From Bacteroidota bacterium (GTDB taxonomy: Bacteria; Bacteroidota; Bacteroidia; Bacteroidales; VadinHA17), in the NCBI GenBank assembly GCA_022711195.1, contig JAKLFN010000014.1:1-19602 (forward strand): a stretch of DNA of 19,602 nt, written 5' to 3'. The notes beneath the pieces are model-generated. The model was given only the letters and a program-made list of their open reading frames with translations. It searched no databases and was not told the origin of the DNA. A program made the translations under genes and the position numbers. The first letter of the stretch is position 1. The number at the start of each line of letters is the position of its first letter. Of the stretch, positions 1-7,323 are shown piece after piece.

Positions 1-40
1 ATATGGCTTCGAATGTTCCAATGATCAGGATGTATTCCAT
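1..40 (-). CDS. 5' end of a gene cut by the window edge, possibly membrane protein
   Basis: An ATG on the minus strand at 40-38 opens a frame reading MEYILIIGTFEAI before the window ends. A purine-rich stretch (AGGATAAAAAGAG) lies about 7-19 bases upstream and can serve as a ribosome binding site. The hydrophobic start would fit a membrane segment; Bacteroidota membrane-anchored AraC-type regulators often begin in a similar way, but 13 residues cannot identify a family. A TACTTTTA box at 65-72 (minus strand) resembles a -7 element. It points the same way as the next gene, whose stop is 95 bases upstream. The start is plausible; the product is unknown. Confidence 0.45.
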   Translation of the reverse strand, partial: MEYILIIGTFEAI

Positions 41-135
41 TTCAACACTCTTTTTATCCTATTGTAAAAGTAAGAATTTGTCAAGGAAAAGGTTAAATCA
101 ACAGAAGCTGATTCATAAAATAATGATAGACTGAA

Positions 136-1239
136 TTATAACCTTTCCCAGGAGGATTTAATCAACAGTTTTTTTATTGAATCAAAGTTTATTATTGCAT
201 TCCAGGTATAACTCTTTGGCCAGTTTTTGAATACTTTGACCATACTGAACAGCAGTTTAAGAAGTAATCTCTTCTCATCAGGAATCCATCCTTTATCAGG
301 GTGAATGGTCATCGCAACATTATTCTCCCGGGTTCTGAGATGATATGCTCCCCTGATGGAGCCAGGGGCACCCTCTGTGGTAATTACGAAACTGCCATTC
401 ATGTCCAGTCCCTTGCGCAGACATGATATGTCGGGTACCGGAGGCGTGAAATCAATGCTTAACAGGTGTTTCCCATTTGTGGCACTCATCCTCCTGATCT
501 CATAGTGCCCTCCGTTATTAAACAGCTCATAAACTACATCACCATTCATGGCTCTGTTATCTTCACCCGGCATCAGAGGAACCAGCTGACCCTGGAAATT
601 CTTATTCCAGTCAACATTGAATGTATCAGCCGAATATCGGGAGAAGTAGTTTTTCGCACCATCCAGTGGAAGGGGGAAGGTGTCAGGTTTGTGCTTTGTT
701 CCGTCGATACTGATCTCAATATCAGTGTATTTTCGCTTTGTGAAAGACATCCCATATAGAGAATATACCGGGAATGACTTCGGCTTTCTCGCTAAAGTAC
801 CTATTGGTGCAAGCAGGAAGAATGGTTTCTTGCGGGGACTCCGGTCTTCGTCTGCCTTCACTTTTATCTCTCTGCCATACCTGTCCGTGAAAGCGAAAAA
901 CACATCCATACGTTTATCATCAACATCAAATCTTGCCCCTTCCAGTGGGCATACTGTGAAGTTTACATCATTCAAAAGACTTTCCTGTGAGGCAAGAGGG
1001 TATCCCTCCTGATGATAAACGTCTGCTCCTCCGTCATTTCGGTACGCTATCACCAGCAGACCTTTCCTGCCGGATTTGTCACTGGCTTTCTGCAGTTCAA
1101 AGGTATTGTAGTGCTCATCCGGATCCTTCTCAAAATTGATCAGTATTAGATGTTCCATCTCATCGATGCTCAGACTAAAAGGCGTATAGAAACTACCGTC
1201 TGAGTTTTTGGCATAGATCTCGTTTTTTAAGTTGTCCAT
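136..1239 (-). CDS. Hypothetical protein, 367 aa, probably cytoplasmic
   Basis: This is a full-length frame starting with ATG and ending in TAA, preceded by an AT-rich leader with no strong Shine-Dalgarno. I do not recognise the family. There is no signal peptide, lipobox or membrane segment, so a cytoplasmic location is likely. The first ~130 residues are charged and alternate in a beta-like pattern, with acidic stretches such as EKDPDEHYN. A basic patch follows near residue 135 (DRSPRKKP), and the middle is rich in aromatics and prolines. The C-terminal ~45 residues contain a basic amphipathic segment (KRLLLKLLFSMVKVFKNW). The composition looks genuinely coding. It is flanked by the left-edge gene on the same strand and by about 930 bp of degenerate repeat-containing DNA, so there is no operon context. 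Confidence 0.75.
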   Translation of the reverse strand: MDNLKNEIYAKNSDGSFYTPFSLSIDEMEHLILINFEKDPDEHYNTFELQKASDKSGRKGLLVIAYRNDGGADVYHQEGYPLASQESLLNDVNFTVCPLEGARFDVDDKRMDVFFAFTDRYGREIKVKADEDRSPRKKPFFLLAPIGTLARKPKSFPVYSLYGMSFTKRKYTDIEISIDGTKHKPDTFPLPLDGAKNYFSRYSADTFNVDWNKNFQGQLVPLMPGEDNRAMNGDVVYELFNNGGHYEIRRMSATNGKHLLSIDFTPPVPDISCLRKGLDMNGSFVITTEGAPGSIRGAYHLRTRENNVAMTIHPDKGWIPDEKRLLLKLLFSMVKVFKNWPKSYTWNAIINFDSIKKLLIKSSWERL

Positions 1240-1550
1240 ATTTCAAATATCTTATAATAATATGTGAATTTTTATATAATCAAAAGCTTACTCCTCAGTC
1301 ATCAAGATTTTGATAGTCTGATACTTCACTAAAGTCTAAGTTTATTACAAGAAAGCAATATAACATTGACTTAATCAAAGTTACAAAACAAATACTAATA
1401 TCAAGTTTGTTTATAATGCAGGCTTGCACCAAATCTATATCTAATCCGTCCATTAATAGAGTGCTGCCGAGAGGGTCCTTCTTCAACACCTCGGGCGCTA
1501 ATGATGCTCAAAAGCAAAGCTCCTATGATATCGGACTTGCAACCCCTCCC
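1240..1550. other. AT-rich intergenic stretch, no gene seen
   Basis: These ~310 bases upstream of the 367-aa gene are AT-rich, with many stops in all frames. The only sizeable frame (minus strand, 1295-1489) has no convincing start signal and a composition unlike a protein. I see no strong hairpin or tRNA-like fold. The stretch from about 1450 onward becomes less AT-rich and leads into the repeat-bearing region. It probably holds the promoter of the 367-aa gene, but no clear TTTG / TAnnTTTG pair stands out. Confidence 0.5.
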
Positions 1551-1595
1551 GGCACACAAGGAACGTAGTTACGCAGTTCATCGATAGAGGAAGGG
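1551..1595 (+). repeat. Dispersed 45-bp repeat, copy 1
   Basis: This stretch aligns without gaps to 3621-3665 in the same orientation. I count 34 identical bases of 45, and the 25-base core 1571-1595 (beginning ACGCAGTTC and ending GGAAGGG) matches at 22 of 25. The two copies lie on either side of the xylanase gene. Copy 1 also supplies the stop codon of the broken ORF that reads leftward across it. It may be an old intergenic repeat family or the remnant of a mobile element. Confidence 0.5.
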
Positions 1596-1994
1596 CACAC
1601 GGCTGGAATCTTCAAACGGTTCTTTTTTGTTGTCAGCGTCAGATAATGCTATGTCAACTGAATCCGTACCGCTGTCGTCTTCAGGTTTTCTGTTGTCAGT
1701 TACACCTTTGGTACTGTCGTCTTCATATTTTCTGTTGTCAGTCACACCATTGGTACTGTTGTCTTCAGGTTTTCTGTTGTCAGTCACGACTTTGGTACTG
1801 TCACCTTCAGGTTTTCTGTTGTCAGTGACGTTCCACAGCTTGTCAGATTCAATAATTATCGGTCTTGTGACGTCCAGGGCTCTTTCAGACTCACTTCTGA
1901 ACTCATCCTGATTCAAAAACAACTTAAAGAAATGTTCAGATATTGACCTTTGATAATTCCAGGCCGGAGGCTTAAGAGTCCAATAGAGGGTGTC
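1578..1994 (-). pseudogene. Broken ORF with 14-residue tandem repeats
   Basis: A minus-strand frame is open from a TGA at 1997-1995 to a TGA at 1580-1578 and contains no ATG; the only usable start is a TTG at 1922. The first part (about 50 residues, including SEHFFKLFLNQDEF) looks like ordinary globular coding sequence. It is followed by copies of VTDNRKPEDDSTKG, three complete and the last ones degenerate, then a short acidic tail. Both ends fall in repeat-like DNA: the upstream stop is inside an IS-end-like sequence and the downstream stop is inside the 45-bp dispersed repeat. This suggests a gene fragment trapped between insertions rather than an intact gene. A TTG-initiated protein of 114 aa cannot be excluded. 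Function unknown. Confidence 0.4.
1675..1830. repeat. 42-bp tandem repeat (14 codons), 3.7 units
   Basis: Three full units of exactly 42 bp occupy 1675-1716, 1717-1758 and 1759-1800, and a partial fourth continues to about 1830. Each carries TTTTCTGTTGTCAGT near its middle. On the minus strand one unit encodes VTDNRKPEDDSTKG with few replacements. A further degenerate unit may lie before 1675, because the tail residues DADNKKEPFEDS resemble it. The unit length is a multiple of three, so copy-number change would keep the minus-strand frame. Confidence 0.85.
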
Positions 1995-2048
1995 TCAAAA
2001 GCCTGTGAACCGCCTCCGGCCCTCCCGCTCCGCTAAAGCTGCGCGGGA
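1962..2048. repeat. Palindromic intergenic element with IS-end-like sequence
   Basis: GGCCGGAGGC at 1962-1971 is perfectly inverted as GCCTCCGGCC at 2012-2021, with 40 bases between the arms. Between them, 1986-2001 reads GAGGGTGTCTCAAAAG, which resembles the terminal inverted repeats of some Bacteroidota transposons of the IS1182/IS5 type (recognised from memory, not searched). Immediately after comes a GC-rich hairpin at 2023-2048, with a six-base-pair outer stem TCCCGC/GCGGGA and a short TAAA-looped inner stem. No transposase frame is present, so at most this is a relic or a non-autonomous element. It lies about 125 bp past the xylanase stop codon and could also end its transcript. Confidence 0.45.
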
Positions 2049-2172
2049 CAAGCTCTAAAGGGGACTCCCTCCATTGTTGAGGACGGGAAGGAGAAAATAA
2101 GATTTCCTCTCATCTCCAAAATTTATTTTTTCGTATAGTGTAATACAATTATTAAATCCCGGCAAATCAGGA

Positions 2173-3420
2173 TTATTTCTTTTTGCTTGCTTCAATAACA
2201 GCCTGGAATGCCGGCTTGGGATTCAGCTGACCATCAAACAAAAGTGCATCCTGACCTCTGCGCCACGACCGGGTATCGCTGAGACCCCAGAAGGTTATAC
2301 GGTCGATCACATCCGCATGCCGCATGAAAATTTCGAACAGCTTCCCGTATACTTCAGCCTGCTTCTGATAATTTTCCGGTGGAATGGTTCTGTTGCCCTG
2401 GTTCACGCCGAAAGCACCGCTGTTACTGCCTGTTGCTGTTACATCGAGCTCTGTAATGGAAACCTTCAGCCCCAGGGCTGCATAGTTCTCTATTGCTTTT
2501 TCAACATCCTCAAGGTTGGTGTCCAGGTGCCAGTGTCCCTGAATTCCCACACCAGTGATCGGAGCTCCTTCTGCAATGAGCCGTTTGAGAAGTAATATGG
2601 AACTGGCATGTTTCCCTTTATTTGCAACTGCACCCTGCTCTATGTTGTAGTCATTGTAGTATAGCTGGGCATCAGGGTCTGCTTCATGCGCCCATTTGAA
2701 AGCAAGTGTCAGTACTTCCGGTCCAACATACTGATACCAGCTGAAAGTGCGAAGATTTTCAGTTGTACCGTCACCACCATCGGCAATTGATTCATTAAAC
2801 ACGTCCCATCCGGTAATTTTCCCTTTGTAACGGCCAACCACAGTCATGATATGACTCTTTAAGCGTTCCAATATGATTTCCTTGGTTGCCGGTGGGCCTG
2901 TTATGCGTCCAAAACCTCCCATATTGGGGCGTTGAGCACGATTAGCTGCAGCTGCAGGAGCAGGAGGAGCGCCCTGAGCAGCCTCAGATGCAGGAGCTTG
3001 TGCCTGAGGGGCAGGAGAAGCTTGAGGTCTTGCCGGTTCGGCCTTTGGATCTTCCTGGAAGAACCAGTTAGGTGATTGTGAATGCCATGCTAATGTGTGT
3101 CCCCAAACCTTTAAGCCATTTTTCTGACACCAGTCAACCATCGCGTCGGAGATTACAAAGTTGTAGGTATCCACAGAAGGATGTATTGGCTGAGGTTTCA
3201 TGCAATTTTCCGGAGTAATGATATTGTAATGCAGTTTAATGTACGCTGCTTCAGCTTCGGAAATCGATCTTAGATCATTTGCTGCTCCAATAAGGAATTT
3301 CCTGGAATAAGCCTTTTTTAAAGATTTTTGCGGCGCAGTACTCTTTTTTTCCTGACCGTATGCAGAAAAAGCTACTGCTGCAATCAGGAACAAGCTGACA
3401 ATAAAATTTCTTTTGCCCAT
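2173..3420 (-). CDS. Secreted endo-1,4-beta-xylanase, GH10
   Basis: A 415-residue enzyme predicted to cleave internal beta-1,4 bonds of xylan outside the cytoplasm. The chosen ATG gives a signal peptide (MGKRNFIVSLFLIAAVAFSAYGQ); a longer upstream frame would bury it behind 72 implausible residues. GH10 landmarks are in order: WGHTLAWHSQ (106-115), the acid/base glutamate E210 in WDVFNE, GIQGHWHLD (292-300), the nucleophile E324 in ITELDV, and WGLSD (378-382). Residues ~123-177 form an Ala/Pro/Gln-rich low-complexity insertion between the HSQ strand and the following helix, where ordinary GH10 enzymes have only a short loop. There is no carbohydrate-binding module or T9SS tail. It stands alone between two copies of a dispersed repeat, suggesting a separately acquired gene. 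Family assignment is firm; exact specificity is inferred. Confidence 0.95.
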   Translation of the reverse strand: MGKRNFIVSLFLIAAVAFSAYGQEKKSTAPQKSLKKAYSRKFLIGAANDLRSISEAEAAYIKLHYNIITPENCMKPQPIHPSVDTYNFVISDAMVDWCQKNGLKVWGHTLAWHSQSPNWFFQEDPKAEPARPQASPAPQAQAPASEAAQGAPPAPAAAANRAQRPNMGGFGRITGPPATKEIILERLKSHIMTVVGRYKGKITGWDVFNESIADGGDGTTENLRTFSWYQYVGPEVLTLAFKWAHEADPDAQLYYNDYNIEQGAVANKGKHASSILLLKRLIAEGAPITGVGIQGHWHLDTNLEDVEKAIENYAALGLKVSITELDVTATGSNSGAFGVNQGNRTIPPENYQKQAEVYGKLFEIFMRHADVIDRITFWGLSDTRSWRRGQDALLFDGQLNPKPAFQAVIEASKKK

Positions 3421-3474
3421 AATATGTTTCTTAAGGTTATTTTTTAAGATATTCCAGCTTAAATATACAGATTT

Positions 3475-3507
3475 TAAATGTAGAGAATACAATTTATATA
3501 AGTCAAA
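3475..3507 (-). promoter_or_regulatory. Putative Bacteroidota promoter of the xylanase gene
   Basis: On the minus strand TTTG (3507-3504) is followed after 21 bases by TACATTTA (3482-3475). This is close to the Bacteroidota -33 TTTG / -7 TAnnTTTG pattern. It would give a leader of roughly 45-50 bases before the ATG at 3420. Confidence 0.4.
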
Positions 3508-3620
3508 GAATTCTATGATGCTCATATGACTTTTTTTGTTCCACACTGGCCGGCAAAGCTTAAGCGGCAGAGGCCTCCCGAATCCAGGCTCATTTTTCCG
3601 GAGAGATAGAGGGCGAGAGG

Positions 3621-3665
3621 GGGAGACAAGGAGCAATGCGACGCAGTTCCTCGACAGCGGAAGGG
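3621..3665 (+). repeat. Dispersed 45-bp repeat, copy 2
   Basis: Second copy of the element at 1551-1595, same orientation, 34 of 45 bases identical with a 22-of-25 core at 3641-3665. It ends two bases before the first usable start of the following ORF. The DNA just before it (about 3545-3620) is GC-rich and purine-skewed and shares short words such as GGCCGG and GCTTAAG with the palindromic element near 1962. Confidence 0.5.
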
Positions 3666-3666
3666 G

Positions 3667-4104
3667 GTGAATATTCCATATCCTTCAATAATTAAATGGC
3701 CTGCAAACATTAATGACCATATACAACGCGTCCTGATTCTTTCACCTGACTTCACTAATAAAAACAACATCTCCGTTCCTTCTGCCTACCTGATAGGAAA
3801 TGATGAAGACGGAAGAGTCTACGACCTTAAAGCAGTATTGGAGAGCTATATTTCATTTCTGAATGAGCTTGCCCAGGACGATCAGGTTATGAAGGAAAGG
3901 ATTTGCAGTGCTATAGATCTCAGCGACCAGGTTTCCAAAGACTCCAAAGATTCAGAAACAAGACTGAACTGGGTGATTTATACCTTAAAAGGAAAAACGC
4001 TTGGGCAGGCTGTCAATATCCTTACCCACCTGCAGTTCGAATCGAAAAAGCTGGAATCGGAGCTTCTGTCATTGATGCTGAGAGAAATCTCTGTACAGAA
4101 TTAA
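3667..4104 (+). CDS. Hypothetical protein, 145 aa, possibly truncated
   Basis: A GTG-started frame directly after the dispersed repeat. The frame stays open upstream through the repeat to a stop near 3607, with no ATG and no ribosome binding site. I do not recognise the family. It has no signal peptide or membrane segment. The N-terminal part has a proline-containing beta-like stretch, while residues ~55-145 look helical and charged (AQDDQVMKERICSAIDLSDQ, then ESKKLESELLSLMLREI). The sequence is protein-like, but the abrupt start at a repeat boundary suggests the 5' end of an older gene was replaced. It converges on the tail-fibre-like gene, with 65 bases between the stops. An overlapping frame at 3903-4247 looks like a shadow. 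Confidence 0.5.
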   Translation: MNIPYPSIIKWPANINDHIQRVLILSPDFTNKNNISVPSAYLIGNDEDGRVYDLKAVLESYISFLNELAQDDQVMKERICSAIDLSDQVSKDSKDSETRLNWVIYTLKGKTLGQAVNILTHLQFESKKLESELLSLMLREISVQN

Positions 4105-4169
4105 AAGAATACCTCTGGCAATGCGAAAGCGACCGGTATATTGATAAGTGCCGTGGAGAGCCTGCCAGG

Positions 4170-5939
4170 TTACTTATTTTTATTCCGCGACCCGATAATT
4201 GTTTCGACGACTCTCTCCCTGTATTCCGGATCAGAGTTCATCCTTGAATAAAAAGCATTCTTTGAGAGATCAACGCCCTGGGCTTCGAGAAAAGCTGCTG
4301 TCCTTGAAAAACTTTCAAGCACCTCCTCCCTGGTCTTTAATTGAGCTAAAGCATGCACATCGGGAGTGACAACTGAAGAGGTCGTTTTCACCGGTGAAAC
4401 GGTCTTCTTTTCATCAGCAGAAATTATTGAAGATCCTGTTGCTTCCTTATAACCCGGGACAAGCTGAGAAAGAATTTCATCGGTTTTTTTTATGCGGTCT
4501 TTAAGATATTCCACCTCGTTTTTCAGGGAATCGATCTCCGAACGGTTCGATTTTATAAAACCTGTCCATTCGTTCGTTTTAACACCGATAACAGTATTTA
4601 CGATATTTATTCCTGGATTCGTGGCCTCAGTCCAGGCACGTCCCACTACCGAGCTTAACTGGCCGGCAGTAAGATCAGAAGGGGAGACCGCCATTCCGAG
4701 GCCGGATCCGCTTTTATACGAAACTATATAGTCGCCTTTATTCACTCTCCCCACAACACGGACAGGCACCTGTCCCATGAATCCTACCTTCTCGCATAAT
4801 GCTCTACCGGCACTGTCGGGTGGCATGTTGCCAAGGACAATGGGCGACCTGGAGACGACCATCACCATCTCGGCGCCATCTGTCTCCTTGGTGATCCTCC
4901 CTCCGTAAACTCCTACAACCTGGCCATACCCTATCTGCTCCTCAGGGTAAAGACGCGGAAGCCATTCTGCATAATCGCCTGACCCCGACTCATAAGCAAC
5001 ACCAAGATCGGAGAAAGCAAATACCTCATATTCAATGATCTCTGCCGCCAGCAGCGCCGAATTTGCTGCTTCAATTATTACATTTCCCGGATCAAGAATA
5101 GATGCTGCTGCGGCTGTTGCAACATTAACTATCTGAACGGCGGTCTTCCCTGCAAACATCGCCTGGTCATAAATAAACTGAGGATCGTTATAGACATCTG
5201 CATCGACCTGTCCTTCTATTCTTCCCTGGATACCGTTTGCATCGAGAAAAGTGACGTAGTTATTCGCAGAGCTTCGCGACCCGTCAATAGTTATCGCTAT
5301 TCCCTGGTTACTTCCCCGGACCCTTAGCGGGTACGCATCTTCCTGATCATCGCTGCCGCTGAGGTCGGCATTTATCGTTACCTGTCCGTTCAATGCGCTT
5401 GTTGAATTTACAGTCAGAGCGCCGGATAAGTCAGTCGGGCTGCCATTGGCCACTTCAAGAGAGCTGTTAAGGGTTGATGCCCCGTCAATGATCATGGTTC
5501 CTGTGGCTGTGATGTTCCGGTGAAAGGCATAGGGTACAAAATACAGCTGCTGGAAGCTTAGTTCTCTGAAATCGGTACCCGAATCACCCAGGCTGATCTC
5601 TACTCTCAGGTCTTTTGCTGTCCCGTCCCAGTCAATCTCTGTAAAGCTTACCGGGCTGGAAGTGGTTGGAGTACCTGTCCCGATGGTAAGGCTTATCATT
5701 CCATATTTGTCGGTGGTAGTTGAATGTATCTCCTGGTATTCAATGATCCTGTTCTCATCCTGTATGGTAAAGCGAACAGAGAGAGCCTGATTCGGAAGAT
5801 AATTGCCTGTAATATCCACCCCCGGGATTTCCTGGGCATCGGCATCTATTATCACTGCCTGGTATGTTATTCCGTGTGACTGACCCGATAATTGCAGTGA
5901 AGCTGCCAGGATAATTATTAAGAAGAATATTTTTTTCAT
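4170..5939 (-). CDS. Tail-fibre-like surface protein with peptidase-G2-like domain
   Basis: A 589-residue exported protein with signal peptide MKKIFFLIIILAASLQLSGQ. Residues ~24-140 (ITYQAV ... VPYAF) match the N-terminal module of the protein at 9362-11320. Residues ~145-300 contain short threonine/asparagine-rich beta repeats and an Ala-rich helical stretch. Residues ~316-455, starting SGDYAEWLPR and continuing with IVLGNMPP and VPVRVVGRVNKGDY, resemble the intramolecular chaperone/auto-processing domain (peptidase G2) of phage tail spikes. This was recognised by pattern and not searched. A short coiled coil follows (IDSLKNEVEYLKDRIKK, ~469-485), then a Ser/Thr-rich linker and a charged C-terminal helix region. 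It is the last gene of a leftward unit with an outer-membrane barrel (24 bp away) and a T9SS cargo. A trimeric surface fibre is the likely role; the ligand is unknown. Confidence 0.7.
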   Translation of the reverse strand: MKKIFFLIIILAASLQLSGQSHGITYQAVIIDADAQEIPGVDITGNYLPNQALSVRFTIQDENRIIEYQEIHSTTTDKYGMISLTIGTGTPTTSSPVSFTEIDWDGTAKDLRVEISLGDSGTDFRELSFQQLYFVPYAFHRNITATGTMIIDGASTLNSSLEVANGSPTDLSGALTVNSTSALNGQVTINADLSGSDDQEDAYPLRVRGSNQGIAITIDGSRSSANNYVTFLDANGIQGRIEGQVDADVYNDPQFIYDQAMFAGKTAVQIVNVATAAAASILDPGNVIIEAANSALLAAEIIEYEVFAFSDLGVAYESGSGDYAEWLPRLYPEEQIGYGQVVGVYGGRITKETDGAEMVMVVSRSPIVLGNMPPDSAGRALCEKVGFMGQVPVRVVGRVNKGDYIVSYKSGSGLGMAVSPSDLTAGQLSSVVGRAWTEATNPGINIVNTVIGVKTNEWTGFIKSNRSEIDSLKNEVEYLKDRIKKTDEILSQLVPGYKEATGSSIISADEKKTVSPVKTTSSVVTPDVHALAQLKTREEVLESFSRTAAFLEAQGVDLSKNAFYSRMNSDPEYRERVVETIIGSRNKNK

Positions 5940-5963
5940 TATTTCATTTTGTCAGTTTGAAAA

Positions 5964-6632
5964 CTATCTCCACGATTTGTATCCGGGGAGGTTGACATAT
6001 AAGCCGAATCCGATATTATGGCTGGCGATCCGCAGTTTTTCTTTGTCATCACGATCGCCTATTTTGACAGGGAATCCCTCTCCGCCCATGTACTCAGCAT
6101 AGAGTGAAATTGTTCTGTTAATTGAATAACAGATGCCGGCACCGCCTCTGGCAAAGATGAAAGGATACCTGAACTGCTCCACCCCGGCCAGATCATAGAC
6201 ATCTTTATTGATCGTCTGGGTGCCCTGTATCATATACTCCGGAGAGATGGCAGCTTTTATATATACTGTAAGCTCGCTGAGAGCTCCTGTCGTAAAGCGC
6301 TTTTTGATTATTTCGTAGTCGAGACCCAGGTCGATGCCAATATATCTGACATCCCATTCGAAATAGTTGCCCAGTGTGCTGTCGCTCCCGCTTGCGCCAT
6401 AGCCGCTGTAAGATACTCCGGCAGAATAGTTGAGCCTGTTTGTTTTTGTTATTGAATGATATCCTGCCTGCATGAAGAAGTTGTTACTGCCGAAAAGGTT
6501 ACTGAGAGATTCTCCTTCAGAATTCCTGTAGTGGAAAGCAGAAATTACAGTGCCGGACTCAACGTACACCTGCTGTCCGCAGACATATAATGCAGGGAGT
6601 AACAGGATTGCAAGGCACACACTCTTTTTCAT
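5964..6632 (-). CDS. Outer-membrane beta-barrel protein, 222 aa
   Basis: The protein starts with a signal peptide (MKKSVCLAILLLPALYVCG, mature end QQ). The rest alternates polar and hydrophobic residues with many glycine and aromatic positions, such as NYFEWDVRYIGIDLGLDYEI and SHNIGFGLYVNLPGYKSW. This is the pattern of an outer-membrane barrel of about eight strands (PorT or OmpA-barrel size class). It ends YKSWR rather than in the most typical terminal Phe. It lies one base after the T9SS cargo gene and 24 bases before the tail-fibre-like gene, so the three are surely one transcript. An anchoring or export-accessory role for its neighbours is an inference. It could equally be an ordinary small porin-like protein. 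Confidence 0.75.
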   Translation of the reverse strand: MKKSVCLAILLLPALYVCGQQVYVESGTVISAFHYRNSEGESLSNLFGSNNFFMQAGYHSITKTNRLNYSAGVSYSGYGASGSDSTLGNYFEWDVRYIGIDLGLDYEIIKKRFTTGALSELTVYIKAAISPEYMIQGTQTINKDVYDLAGVEQFRYPFIFARGGAGICYSINRTISLYAEYMGGEGFPVKIGDRDDKEKLRIASHNIGFGLYVNLPGYKSWR

Positions 6633-6633
6633 T

Positions 6634-7131
6634 TTAATGTTTGATTATTTTATAATTTATATGAATGTTCTTATACCTGACCACCAGGATATATATCCCT
6701 TTTTTAAGTGAAGAAAGATCAACCTGGCTGATCATTTCACCTCCCGGGGTTTTTGAGAAGACCTGCCGGCCTGCAAGATCAGTGATCCACAGATCGAAAG
6801 GAGCTGCCGGTTTTTCAATGAATTGCACGAAAACCACCGAAGTAAAAGGATTGGGATAGACTCTGATAATAGTGTTATCGGCTTTGGCTGAGGATCTTTT
6901 TATCTCAACAGGCTGAATAAATCCCTGCCGCAGCTCAAAATTTTTCACAACAAAAACGCCGCTTATTCCATATTGGCCTATGCTCTGAGGAAAAGAAACC
7001 GGAACAGCCCCGCCGGAATAACCGGCAAGAGCTCCTCCGCAGCTTAATGATGAGCGCAAAAGAGAAGGTGTTTGTGAATTCAGAAGAAGGGAACAAACGA
7101 GCAATACGAATGATATCCAGGTCTTTTTCAT
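6634..7131 (-). CDS. Small secreted protein with T9SS type A sorting domain
   Basis: 165 residues from the ATG that gives the signal peptide MKKTWISFVLLVCSLLLNSQ; an upstream frame extension of 24 residues would spoil it. Residues ~25-80 contain a glycine-rich segment ending QSIGQYGISGVFVVKNFELRQGFIQP, a pattern frequent in short Bacteroidota cargo proteins. Residues 88-165 are a clear type A C-terminal sorting domain: VYPNPF near its start, a DLAGRQVF strand, DLSSLKKGIYILVV, and a basic end. The protein should cross the outer membrane through the type IX system and be anchored or released at the surface. It leads a unit with the barrel gene (1-bp gap) and the tail-fibre-like gene. Confidence 0.85.
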   Translation of the reverse strand: MKKTWISFVLLVCSLLLNSQTPSLLRSSLSCGGALAGYSGGAVPVSFPQSIGQYGISGVFVVKNFELRQGFIQPVEIKRSSAKADNTIIRVYPNPFTSVVFVQFIEKPAAPFDLWITDLAGRQVFSKTPGGEMISQVDLSSLKKGIYILVVRYKNIHINYKIIKH

Positions 7132-7214
7132 TTCATTGAGGCAGGAAGCATGGTAAAAGCGAATAACAAATTCCCCCGCTGCTGGATTGGATGCAGCACA
7201 CACCTTCTGTATAT

Positions 7215-7246
7215 CAAATTTAAGAAAGAAGAATTATTCCGGCAAG
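7215..7246 (-). promoter_or_regulatory. Putative promoter of the T9SS/barrel/fibre unit
   Basis: On the minus strand TAAATTTG (7222-7215) is a perfect match to the Bacteroidota -7 pattern TAnnTTTG. CTTG (7246-7243) lies 20 bases further upstream, one mismatch from TTTG. The implied leader is about 75-80 bases. Confidence 0.4.
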
Positions 7247-7323
7247 TTTTTTTATCCCTGATGATATTACCATATACATCGATTAAAAAACCTGGAAATA
7301 AAAACTGAACATTCGTAACTCTT

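Noticed and set aside
466..1012. Plus-strand ORFs of 97 and 110 aa inside the 367-aa gene
   Set aside because: Overlapping antisense frames of a better-supported gene.
1295..1489. Minus-strand 64-aa ORF
   Set aside because: AT-rich region, no start context, composition not protein-like.
1675..1830. CRISPR-like array
   Set aside because: The 42-bp units are head-to-tail with no unique spacers and stay in a reading frame, so they are a coding tandem repeat.
3421..3636. 72-residue N-terminal extension of the xylanase
   Set aside because: It would place a signal peptide internally and reads through the predicted promoter; the ATG at 3420 is the natural start.
3903..4247. Plus-strand 114-aa ORF overlapping the orphan 145-aa frame and the fibre gene end
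   Set aside because: It runs into the 3' end of the convergent fibre gene and has Cys/Arg/Pro-rich composition typical of a shadow frame.
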